A DNA stretch of 64,000 nucleotides. Source: Diplodia intermedia (lineage: Eukaryota > Ascomycota > Dothideomycetes > Botryosphaeriales > Botryosphaeriaceae). Both the position numbers and the translations under genes were made by a program. This document shows positions 33,736-43,897 of this stretch, one piece after another (the first letter of the stretch is position 1; each line of letters opens with the position of its first letter). The notes under the pieces are model-generated. The model was given only the letters and a program-made list of their open reading frames with translations. It was not told the origin of the DNA and did no database searches. The DNA lies in assembly GCA_021495925.1 (NCBI GenBank), contig JAKEKT010000064.1, positions 154,188 through 218,187 on the forward strand, in the 5' to 3' direction.

Positions 33736-35464
33736 TCACAACGTGCTCCCGCTCACCGTCCAGCCACCCTGGCCCCAATCCACGCTCTTAACCCCGCTCG
33801 CCGGAACCGGCAGCGCGATCGTCACGTTCCCCGCGGTCTCAATGTACTCCAAGCTAACAACCGCCACCAGCATCACACCCTTCGCCGGCAGCACCCACGC
33901 CGCGGCATCAAGCCGCTCCCTCCCCTCGACCGCCAGGCCCGTCGTCTTCGCGCCGAGCAGGCAATCCGCCACGTCGCCCCCGGCCAGGGCCTTGGCGAGG
34001 GCGGACGTCACGTTCGCCAGGTGCGGCTGGGTCGGCCACGCCCACGCCACGATGCCCTTGGCGCCGTGGTTGACGGACAGCACGGCCATGACGGCCTCCT
34101 CGGCCGCCGTCGGGTACCGCGACCAGAACGTCTCGTTGCCAAAGGCGGGCGGCACGCCCCAGAAGGCCTTGGGCTCCTGGCCCAGCCAGGACTGGTACTG
34201 CCGGAACAGGTCGAGGCGCTCGGAGATGTCTTCGAAGTCGCCGGCGCAGTCGTCGCAGCCGCAGCAGCCGTAGGTGGTGTTGCATTCCGTGTTATACTGC
34301 GTCGACCAGGACGTGTTGACGGCGACGGGGTAGACGTCGGACAGCACGATGTCGGCGCCGGCCGAGTAGGCGCCGTAGTGGAAGTTGTAGCAGTTGAGGC
34401 ACAGCGACACGGGGTGGTACGGGTCCAGCGCCTTGATCAGGTCGTACGTGTCCCTGGTGGCGTTGAGCGTGTCGGACGCGCCGTCCGGCTCGTCGCCCGT
34501 GTACCACAGCAGCAGGCTCTTGCGCGCCTTGAACCGCTCGACTTGCTCGGCCACCGACGAGAGGTTCTTGTACGTCCACCGCATGTCGTACATGACCCAC
34601 AGCTGCAGCGCGTCGCACTCGTCCAGGAACGCGTCGAACTCGGCGAAGTCGAAGGCCTGGTTGGCCAGCCCGGCGTTGGGCACCACGTGGATGATGTTGT
34701 AGCCGTAGTCCTTGAATGTCTGCGTGTTGGCGGCGATGGAGCCCAGCTCGAGCCAGCCGTCCCACGACACGTAGAAGGAGTAGGGCAGGAGGGCCGTCCA
34801 GGCGCTGCTGTTGGTCAGGTAGTCCTGGGTGTAGATGCCGCCGTACAGCTTGTCCAGCTTGGCCACGCTGCCGCCGTCGGTGCGCACGGGCAGCTTGTGC
34901 AGTTGCGTGGTGGCTACGTACGACTGGTTGCCGTCGCGAGAGGCGCCGACGAGGGTGATGTTGTACGCGTCGTATTGCGCCGCGAGCTCGCCCAGTGCGA
35001 AGCTGAACTCGTTGCCCGTCGAGTTTATCGACACGTTGGCGCTCGAGACCAGAGCCAGCCCATTGGCGGTGACGGAAATGTCAATGTACAGGTGGGAGAA
35101 GGGCGCGGTGGCATTGGTGGATTTGTCGAAGGTGCTGTTGTAAAACGCGTCTCCGTTGGTGTGGGAAAGCGCGGCGTCGACGATGAACGAGCCGAATTGG
35201 TCGTCTTCGGTGTACAGGTTCATGCGCGGGTAGACTTGCAGGTTGAGAAGCGGCTCGTCGGAGCGCGGGGGCTCCTCAAGCCAGCCGCCCGGCTCAAAGC
35301 TGGCATTGCTGTGCGGCACGTTAACCGGGGCAAGGCGCACTCGACAAGCGCACGTACGTGGATCGGTATGCCTTTCCACACCATATGTCGACCCCGGGTG
35401 GAGCGTTGAACAGCGCCGTGGCGGACGTGGCCAGGGCGAGGCCAGCGAGCGCCGCACGAGCCAT
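33736..35464 (-). CDS. Secreted glycoside-hydrolase-like protein (TIM barrel)
   Basis: Exons 35464-35358 and 35308-33736 (49-nt intron, GTACGT...CACAG) give 559 aa. The N-terminus MARAALAGLALATSATA is a signal peptide, and more than ten N-x-S/T sequons follow. The core has strand-end motifs expected of a TIM-barrel hydrolase: YVSWDGWLELGS, GYNIIHVVPN, LQLWVMYDMRW, LLLWYTGDEPDG (with an acidic pair that could be catalytic), ADIVLSDVYP, WGVPPAFGNE and GIVAWAWPTQP. A Cys-rich loop (CNTTYGCCGCDDC) precedes the last part. I recognise this as the fungal glycoside-hydrolase catalytic-core-type protein without assigned specificity. The long plus-strand frame over this gene is its shadow. Confidence 0.75.
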
Positions 35465-36147
35465 GATTGACAGAGACGAAGCGTGCAAATCAGGGCGGCA
35501 GCGGACGCGCAGCAGTTGTTATAGGCGTGGACGGCATTGGCGTCGCAGTCGGATCATGGCGGTAGATACTGTTGTCGCATCTCGAGGTTGCGCTCGGCGG
35601 ACATGTCGGGAGCTTAATATCAGAAGAGTGGGAGGCGTCGACGGCGCTCACTTCCCGTCTGCTACTAGCTTGCGGCTCAGTCCACCGCCAACGATAACAA
35701 CAATAAACAACACCTCTCCGCTCCGTCCGCTCGCTTGCGCTCGTGCACTGATCCTTGCCCTTCACGTCTCAGCGTCGCTCTATGAAGATGTGCCCTGTGC
35801 CATCTGCCTTGTATACATGCCTACTGTGGCGCCCATGCGGGGTAATGCTAACGCGTGGCTCAAGGAATTAAAGATGTCATATCTCAAAGCATTTCACCGC
35901 TCTGCCTTTTACGTGCCCGGAGAGCTTGGTTAGCCGCCTTCATCGCCCACAATGTCCCCATCTGCCCGTTATATCAATCCGACCAATCAGCTGTCTTGGA
36001 AAAGAAAAAAGCACTTTGGACCATTACTAGCCCCTTGATTTGTCACGTGATCCGTATATTGTTACCTCTTACGGACACTACGCCTTCCAGTGCCGCAGCG
36101 CCGCCGCCATGGTCCTTATCATACTGTTCTTCTGCCCATTGCCTGGA
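35465..36147. other. Intergenic, no gene seen
   Basis: Promoter of the glycoside-hydrolase-like gene and spacer. No supported coding region. Confidence 0.45.
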
Positions 36148-36420
36148 CAGCGCACCCCGCTACGTAGCCTTGTCTTACGCACCAAATCTCATCAGCGCGC
36201 TTGAGAAGGTGGACCGGATATTCCAGCGGTATGACGTTCCTTTGAGCGATCAGATGCCCTTGTGGGCAGATCAGCTCGGCATCGACCATCCAACCGTGAG
36301 GAACGTGGAAGCCAGGTGGCAATGATGGGAGGTATCTACTCTAACGCCGAGTCCGTCTTTGTGTGCTTGGGGGACTTCGCCGCTCACATCGTCGCTGAAC
36401 TTAGTCCACACGCCGACCGT
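36148..36420 (+). pseudogene. HET-domain relic
   Basis: Frame 1 reads PRYVALSYA...LWADQLGIDHPTVRNVEARWQ and then a stop. In another frame, immediately overlapping, comes MGGIYSNAESVFVCLGDF. Together these are three consecutive HET blocks (YVALSYxWG, LWxDxLCIxQ, MxxIYxxAxxVxVWLG) in the right order and spacing, but broken by a frameshift and with no C-terminal continuation. It is a decayed fragment, not a gene. Confidence 0.7.
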
Positions 36421-36956
36421 TAATTGGAACTGTACGGTACATCCGACAAGATACCTGATGTACCACCTCACGAGATCAAGCGACACAGGCTCCCTTTGTC
36501 CTGAGGCCATTTAGCGCGTCAACTTACCTTTTGGTTGGTGAATGCTTTGTGCATGATATCACACCACCAATCCACTGTATTTTCATGACGGACGGATGGG
36601 ATGTCTTGTTGGGGATACCGTGCGAGACAATTTGGATTTGAAAGTCGTGTAGGGATGTTGAAACACGCTACATCACATCCAGTTCGGTCACTTTTGAGTG
36701 GAAGGGCTGAACGCGCAGCGTGGAGAACCAACTGCCGTTATGGGAAATCGCCAAGACAATGGGGCTACCGGTAGCCGCCCGGATTTGCCAACTCGGGCGT
36801 AGGGGAAAGGATAGGCGCGGGGAGCGGCGCGGTGATGCGCGGACCGCCCCGCAGTGAAACGTCTGACATGATCTTAGTGTCAATCTCGAGGCATTTAATA
36901 AGGTGCCGACTGACCGCCGCACAGTGTATCTTGATCTTCTCTCTTTCTGCGACATC
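36421..36956. other. Intergenic, no gene seen
   Basis: Spacer and promoter of the P450 gene. Confidence 0.45.
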
Positions 36957-39018
36957 ATGTCGGTCCTTGAAGCCGACAACCTGCGCTTGCCGCTCGTTTC
37001 GGCCCCCACACACACGCCCACCACCCTCGTCACAGCCGTCTTCCTGGCACTGCTCGTGTTGCTCGTCAGCGCCGCTTTCAAACACCTGCAGGATGACAAA
37101 ATCTATCCAGGACTCGAGATCGTGGGCATGCGCCCCGGCGACACCATCTCGCAGGCGAAGCAGCGCTATACTGAACACTCCAGATCGATCCTCGACGAGG
37201 GGATCGCAAAGGCATGCTACAGCCACCGCCTCGTGGTATATATCCAAAGCTGACGAGAATGGCCACTTCTCCTTTGCACAGCACCGGAAGCCGTTCCAGG
37301 TCCTGACGCCGACGGGTCCGCTCATCGTCCTCCCGGCGAAGCATGTGGACGAGATCAAGAGCCTCCGGGGCCTCTCGTTCCACGAAACCATCGCCAAAGT
37401 AAGAGGGCATCATGAGAAAACGCGTCCATGGTGGCTGTTGACAAACTTGTCGGGTGTCCTTTAGTCATTCTTTGTCAGACTCCCAGGCATGTCATTAGCC
37501 AGCGGCATGGCGGGCTTCAGGTTCATCGTCGAGCACGATGAGGTCTTCAACGAGGTCGTGAGGCTGCATTTGACGAGAAGATTAGGTGCGCACCTTTGCT
37601 TACCTCTTCCACACTTCCGCGCAAACACTTCGGCTGATTCGACTCAGGCAAGCTCACAGCAGACATCGCATCCGAGGCAGCCCTAGCAATCAAACAAAAG
37701 TTCCCGCCCTCCAAAGGCAAGCAAACCCCCAGTCCGACGGCGCAAGCGAAAGAGAGAGAAACCGAGTAGTAACAGCCACCCAGACTGGACCCCCGTCGTC
37801 TTCCTCCCCACAGCCGTCCACCTCATCGCCCGCCTCTCCGCGCGCGCCTTCCTCGGCAAAGCCGCCTCGCGCGACGAGACCTGGCTCCGCCTGTCCACCG
37901 CCTACGCCCACGACTCGGTCAGCTTCGTCCGCGCCCTGCGCCGGTGGCCCCCCGCCCTGCGGCCCCTCGTGCAACACCTCCTCCCCGAGCGCCGCCGTCT
38001 GCGGGCCTGCGAGGCCCAGGCGCGAAACTTCATCGCGTCACTGCAAGAGAAGAGGCGGCGAGGCGGCGATGATGGTGATGATGCGGACGTCGACGATGCC
38101 CTCCGCTGGCAGGAAGAGGCGTGCGGCAGGCGCGGAGAGGAGGCGACGGACGCCGTGGGCTGCCAGCTCGCGCTCGCGCTGGTGGCCGTGCACACGACGT
38201 CCATGGCGCTGGCGCGGGTGGTGTTCGATCTCTGCCAGAACCCGCAGTGGATCGAGCCGCTGCGCGAGGAGGCGCGCCGCGTGCTCGCCGCCGAAGAAGA
38301 GGGAGGGGGCGGCGACGGCGCGGTGTGGGACAAGTCGACCCTGGTGCGCTTGCGGCTGATGGACAGCGTGCTGAAGGAGTCGCAGCGACTGAGTCCCGTG
38401 CATCTGAGTAAGTCTTTTTTTCCCTCCTCCTCCTCCTCCTCCTCTTCCGTCTCTTCCCTTCCTCCACCCGCCCCGCCCGCCAAACCGCTGCCAACCGCCA
38501 ACCTCACATCGCTGACTCCCACCCCAGCCCTCATGACCCGCGTCGCCACCACCGACGTCGTCATCCCCTCGCTCCCCCACCTCCCCCTCCCCACCGGCAC
38601 CATGCTCGCCATCTCGTCGTCGGAACCGCTGCGCGACCCCTCCACCTTCCGCGACCCGCACCTTTTCATCGGCGACCGCTTCCTCCGCCTCCGGGAAGAG
38701 GCCGTCGCCGCCGCCAGTGCCGCAGCCGGAAAAACCGACGAGAGCGACGACAACAGCAACACCGCCGGCTACAAGTGGCAGTACGCCACCACCAGCGCCC
38801 AGCACGTCGGCTTCGGCCACGGCCCGCACGCCTGCCCCGGCCGCTTCTTGGCCGCCGCTGAGCTCAAGGTCGCGCTGGCGCTGCTGCTGCTAAAGTACGA
38901 TTGGCGCTTCGGGGAGGGGTGTGAGGGGGGCAATGTTGAGGTTGCGCAGGATATCGTGCCGGATCCGGGGGCGGTGGTGTGTTTTAGGAGTAGGGAGGGC
39001 GGGATCGGGGTTTCGTAG
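36957..39018 (+). CDS. Cytochrome P450 monooxygenase
   Basis: Six exons (36957-37211, 37258-37398, 37465-37585, 37648-37720, 37776-38407, 38528-39018) give 570 aa. An N-terminal membrane anchor (LVTAVFLALLVLLVSAAF) is followed by RKPFQVLTPTGPLIVLPAK, RLSARAFLG, the I-helix VAVHTTS (degenerate AGxxT, seen in some fungal families), ExxR in KESQR, and the heme loop FGHGPHACPGRF. All essential P450 elements are present. Intron 1 (GCATGC donor, 46 nt) and intron 4 (GCAAAC donor, 55 nt) must both use GC donors to keep the frame; without them the gene would look frameshifted. The substrate is unknown. It has no cluster motif and lies outside the PKS cluster. Confidence 0.82.
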
Positions 39019-39431
39019 ATCTGTTTGATGAGGGTGCGTGAGGCTCTTTTGCCGTCGTCGGTGGTTGCTGGCGGGGTGTCGTGTGGATCATGTAATGACT
39101 GTTCAATGGACGCTCCCCGGTCGTCCGCACTTGGATGTTTTCCATTTACCGAGCGAATCACGTCCAAGGCGGGGTTCCCCGCCTCCTCCACATATATTGA
39201 GCAAGCATTATTGGTGGGATTACCGGGGTGATGTTGTGGGGTAGTCGGAACACAAAGCGGGCACACCCCCACGCCGTCATCCCCCGCAGTTGTTGCACCT
39301 GAGGCCCCCACGCTCGCTGTTGTGACGGTTTTGCTGTTGCTGATGCCCTCTTTTTCTCACTTCTTACCTCTCACAGTTGTCTACTTCCTCTACTTCCCAA
39401 TCGTTGAATCAATTACACTAGACTCCGAGCA
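39019..39431. other. Intergenic, no gene seen
   Basis: Spacer between the P450 and the enolase-superfamily gene. It contains the latter's promoter. Confidence 0.5.
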
Positions 39432-40735
39432 ATGGCGAAGATAAAGTCCGTCGAATACTTCCGTGTCAAGCCACGATGGCTCATGGTCAAGATTGTCGAC
39501 GAGACTGGGGAGTATGGATGGGGAGAAGCAACGCTGGAAGGACATGATCTTGCAGTTGAGGGGGCTTTGGATGAAATGATCGTCAGGCTCATTGGCATGG
39601 AAGCCAGGTGAGATTTTGCATCACTCGCATAGCCGGCTTCTCAATTGACCGATACTGCTCGCAGCAACATCGAAAACATCTGGCAGAAGTTTTGGAGACA
39701 TGGCTTCTATCGCGGAGGCCCAGTGTTCATGTCTGCTCTCTCCGGAATCGACATTGCACTATGGGATCTGAAAGGTGAGCCGGAAACCCCTGGATGCGAG
39801 ACAGCTTCTGATGCATGGCGCAGGCCGTACACTCAAAGTCCCAGTATGGCAGCTACTCGGTGGCAAAGTGCGCAACAAGGTCCAAGTCTACGCCTGGATC
39901 GGCGGCGACCGCCCCGCCGACGTCGAGGTCGCAGCGTACGTGCAACCGTCCCCGGAAACCTCACACCTTCGCACTGACAGCTCGCAGCAAAGCTCGAATC
40001 GCCCAAGGCCTCAAATGCGTCAAGATGAACGCAACCGAAGACGTCAACTGGCTCGACAGCCCGTCCGCCCTCGACGCCACCGTTCAGCGACTCGCGGCGG
40101 TCAAAGCGCTCGGGCTCGACGCGGGGCTGGACTTCCACGGCCGCCTCCACAAGCCCATGGCGAAGCAGCTCGCCAAAGCGCTCGAGCCGCACCGGCCGCT
40201 CTTCATCGAGGAGCCGCTGCTCTGCGAGCACCCCGAGGCGCTCAAGCAGCTCGCCGGCCTGACGACGATCCCGATCGCGCTCGGCGAGCGCCTGTACACG
40301 CGCTGGGACGTCAAGCCGTTCCTCGAGCTCGTCGACGTGCTGCAGCCCGACGTCGCGCACGCGGGCGGCATCTCCGAGACGAAGCGCATCGCGCACATGG
40401 CCGAGGCGTACGATGTCGCCATCGCGCCCCATTGCCCGCTCGGCCCCGTCGCGTTCGCCGCCAGCTTGCACGTCGCGCTGAGCACCCCGAATTTCGCCAT
40501 TCTGGAGATGAGCTTGGGCATGCATTACAACGTCGAGGCGGGCGATGTTGATCTGCTGACGTATTTGAGGGATCCCGCGGTGTTTGATATCGACGAGGGC
40601 TTTGTCAAGGCGCCGACGGGGATCGGATTGGGGATTGAGATTGATGAGGAGATGGTGAGGAGGGTTGCGAAGGAGACGGCGCCGTGGCAGTGCAAGGAGT
40701 TCTTTGGCGTGGATGGCAGCATCAGGGAGTGGTGA
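39432..40735 (+). CDS. D-galactonate dehydratase-like enolase-superfamily enzyme
   Basis: Four exons (39432-39607, 39665-39774, 39824-39935, 39988-40735) give 381 aa, the usual length for the mandelate racemase/galactonate dehydratase group. The order of marks is EYFRVKPRWLMVKI, GIDIALWDLKG, VPVWQLLGG, KMNATED, DFHGRLHKPMA, IEEPLL, IALGERLY, HAGGISE and HCPLGP. The DFHGR and HCPLGP His residues and the three acidic metal ligands (LDFHG, IEEP, GER) match galactonate dehydratase. The reaction would be dehydration of a sugar acid to the 2-keto-3-deoxy acid; the exact sugar is uncertain. It lies next to an SDR of the gluconate/keto-deoxy-acid type. Confidence 0.85.
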
Positions 40736-40944
40736 TGCTGGTTGAGCAGATGGTCAGTTGCATCAATGAAGTACAAGACCCTCTCCAAATAATGCAGCCA
40801 TGTCATTGAATATCACTTCGACCGGTGCTGCTCGACGATGCTTGGATTGTTCCACTGAGTGGTGACCCGGCGCAGACTACGGCTACGCATTGCGTCCAGA
40901 ACCGCTGAACCTCCGAACCCCGCACTTACCCGACGCTCGTGCCT

Positions 40945-41846
40945 CTACCTGCCCATCCAGCCTCCATCCACAGTCAGGACTTCTCCCGATACATAGAGGC
41001 TAGCCTTGCTGGCTAGGAAGACGGTCGCGCCCTTGAAGTCATCCGGAAGGCCCCATCTCCCCGCCGGGATCCTCGCGAGGATGCTCGCTGCGCGCTCTTT
41101 GTCGTTTATCAGGGCCTCATTCATGTCCGTGGCGACATAGCCAGGAGCAATGGCGTTGACATTGACCCCTTTGGACGCCCACTCGTTGGACAAAGCTTTT
41201 GTCAGCTGCGCTACCCCGCCTTTTGCGGCTGCGTAGGCAGGTACGGTGAGACCGCCCTGGAACGACACCAGTGATGCTACGTTGATGATGCTGCCGCGGT
41301 GGCCTCGCTCATCGGGCTCTCGAGTCAACATGTGGCGTCCAAAATCTCTGCAGAGCGTAAAGACTGTGGAGAGGTTAACTTGCAGCACCTGGGCGTTCCA
41401 AATCAGCACAGCGTCATTCCGTGAGATAGGAGCGGCTCACCTCGTCCCAGTCGCTCGTGGGAAAGACGTGGCTCGGATGCCTTCTCTGGATGCCGGCGCA
41501 CGTCACGAGAATATCAACGTCGTGCCTGTCGGAAAGCACGCGTTCTGCAATGCCGGCCACGTCTTCGCTCGATGACAAGTCCGCCGTCACAATGGTGGCT
41601 TTCCGGCCCAGCTCTGCTATCTTGGACTTGGTTGCTGTGTTCTTGTCGTCCCGCTACGCGTTTGAGGAGGTGTTAACAAGCAGTGGCAGAACCCATTTGG
41701 GGGAGACGCACTTGTATGAGAACAATATCCGCTCCAGCCTCTGCCAGTGCAACTGCCATGGCTGCCCCGATGCCTCGCGTCCCCCCTGTGACGGCGGCCG
41801 TGCGGCCCTCGAGCGAGAACAGACTCTCGACATATGAATTCCCCAT
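40945..41846 (-). CDS. Short-chain dehydrogenase/reductase (KduD/gluconate 5-dehydrogenase-like)
   Basis: Three exons (41846-41712, 41653-41441, 41388-40945) give 263 aa. The nucleotide motif TGGTRGIG is near residue 20. VTCAGIQRR is the NAG-type element, and the catalytic Ser-Tyr-Lys set is in NVASLVSFQGGLTVPAYAAAKGG. APGYVATDMN and the C-terminal GEVLTVDGGWMGR are standard. The SLFSLEGRTAAVTGG opening and IQRRHPSHVFP segment resemble 2-deoxy-D-gluconate 3-dehydrogenases. With the neighbouring dehydratase it suggests sugar-acid metabolism; that link is inference from position. Confidence 0.85.
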
Positions 41847-42453
41847 GGTGGCGTTGTTGCAACGGCGCAGTAGCGGCGGTGTCTCAGACGATATCCAATG
41901 CTTCACAGACTGCCCCGCAAAGCCGTTCACAACATGACCTCGGCAATGCTTCAAGTAAGCAGGAGTCTCTCGCGCTGACGTATCGCACAGCTTCACTCTC
42001 CCCCACGCCCCGCACTCCCTTCGGATTCGGGACTCATGCGTGGGCACTGCGCATAGTTTTTTAGTTTTTGTAAGCGTACTGCGCAGAACGATACGTCATA
42101 TTGCAGCACTTTACGCTATCATTACCATTTCCTCAAACGTAGGGAATGGATCGTGGGGGTTGAGCATGGCGAGCATCATCCGCACCCTCAACCACAGCAG
42201 TTTCCGCTCCGACACGCGAGCGTGGGGGTCTCTATTTTTCCGACGCAGTTCTGCGATGAATGCTCCGATCTCGCACGTTGAATGCTTAGGTGGGTCTGGA
42301 GTGCCAGCAACTAACCAGGGTTCAAATGCGGGGCAGCCGGCCAACCCCTCACAAGGTGGTCAGATCAGGAACACGGCAGTGGGCTGCAGCGTGGGGGCTT
42401 GCCGCCGATTTATTCTCTACGCCTTCTTGGATTTTTCTGCTGACATCCCGTCT
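41847..42453. other. Intergenic, no gene seen
   Basis: Promoter of the SDR gene and 3' flank of the ketopantoate-reductase-like gene. Confidence 0.5.
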
Positions 42454-43575
42454 CTACTTCGACTGGCTCCGCAACCTCAAATCCACACCAAGCAGCAGCG
42501 TGTGCAGGGTGTCGATGATGGGCGTCTTGATGCCCAGCTCCCTCGCCCTGCGCACGGGGTAGCCCAGAATGACGTCGACCTCCATGGGCTTCCCGTTGCG
42601 GCAGTCGGTCTGCATGCTGCTGCCGATGCCGGGCATGGCGAGGATGCGGTCCATCAGGCGGTCGACGAGGCCGTAGTCCAGCGCGACGCCGCACGCGCGG
42701 GCGACGTCGATCATCTCGCGCATCAGCTCGCGCGTCAATGGCGTCGCCCGCGCCGACGACCCCAGCCACGTCTGCGTGTCCAGCATCGTCAGCGTCGTCA
42801 GCGTGTTCCACGCCGCGTTCCACACCACCTTCTCCCACCGCTGCACCTGCATGTCCGACACCACCGCGAACTTGGTGCCCCCCGCCTCGAGCAGTCCCGC
42901 GTACCGCTCCAGCTTCGCTTGGTCTGAGTTGCTGGGCGGTGCTGTCCCGTCTTTGTAGAGGCCGAGCTGCGTGTCCTCGGACTTTGTGTGCTTGACGTGG
43001 CCCGGCGAGGGCTGAATCGCCCCGACCCATACCTGGGTATCGTCAGTGTCTGGCGTCGTGTGGGCGGAAGCGAGGGTGGCGTGCCGCGCAGGTTATGATG
43101 GTGCAATGCGGGAATACGGTGCGGAACGGGACTTCGTTCCCAACCCCGTTTTGGGCGATGACGATTGACGTTTTGCTTTGGTCAACGACGGGGACCAGTG
43201 CTTTCGCTGTCTCGTCTTGGTCGGTCGCTTTGTTCGCGCAAACGATGTAGTCGAACGTTCTCTGGAGCTCTGCCGGAGACTTGACCACTTTGAAAGTGTC
43301 AGCGATCTGTTCGTTTGTGGCGGGGCTTACTTGCCTTCAAACGGGTGGACGACGTGGTTGCCATGGTTTTCGCTTTCGATGGTCAAGCCCTTCTCTTTCA
43401 CTGCGGCGTAGTTCGATCTTGCCACAACCGTCAGACGCACCTTGGGCGCTCGACTCAGGATGAAAGCGTAGAAAGAACCAATGCTGCGTACACAACATCA
43501 GTCTACATGGCGGAACGAACGGAGGGCCACTCACGCCCCAAGGCCGTAGAGAAGAACGTCAACGTGGTCGTCCAT
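42454..43575 (-). CDS. 2-dehydropantoate 2-reductase (ApbA/PanE)-like protein
   Basis: Four exons (43575-43535, 43483-43335, 43287-43085, 43032-42454) give 323 aa. The Rossmann motif LLYGLGAIGSFYAF spans intron 1. FDYIVCANKATDQ (the family Asn/Lys region), VIAQNGVGNE and TWVGAIQPSPG-like WVGAI are followed by the C-terminal helical domain with catalytic-type Lys in RWEKVVWNAAWN and NGKPMEVDVILGYPV. The last is a very typical PanE ending. Introns 2 (GCAAGT) and 3 (GCACGC) both need GC donors. The family reduces ketopantoate with NADPH, but fungal paralogues next to catabolic or metabolite genes often have other 2-keto acid substrates. Confidence 0.82.
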
Positions 43576-43897
43576 TGCCAATGCGAAGATCGATCGTCCC
43601 ACGAAACTGCAGGACGGCTGTGGACTATTTATGTATCTGGCCTTGACCCCACCCATGGCTCCGTGTTCCGGCTTTCCCAAGCCCAACGATAAGGTGGACC
43701 CTGCCGATCGGCGCCCGTGGCGGGGCTGTCCACTACCCCGCACTTCCCGAGGCAGGTTGATATCACTGAATCACAGACTCATCGATATATTCCAGCGACA
43801 AAATCACCAAGTTCAACCGACGGAGTGATGACAACGCTCTCAAAACATCCATTGAGCTGAACTGACTTCACTCCCCGAATGAACAGCCCTTCTCCCT
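43576..43897. other. Intergenic, no gene seen
   Basis: Promoter of the PanE-like gene and 3' flank of the ankyrin gene. Confidence 0.5.

Noticed and set aside
33616..35409. 597-aa plus-strand open frame
   Set aside because: Shadow of the secreted hydrolase-like gene; Val/Arg/Gly-rich with no domain, while the minus strand has a signal peptide and barrel motifs.
37200..37260. Apparent frameshift in the P450 at 36957-39018
   Set aside because: A 46-nt GC-AG intron at 37212-37257 restores DEGIAK-NGHFSF in frame, so a mutation need not be assumed.
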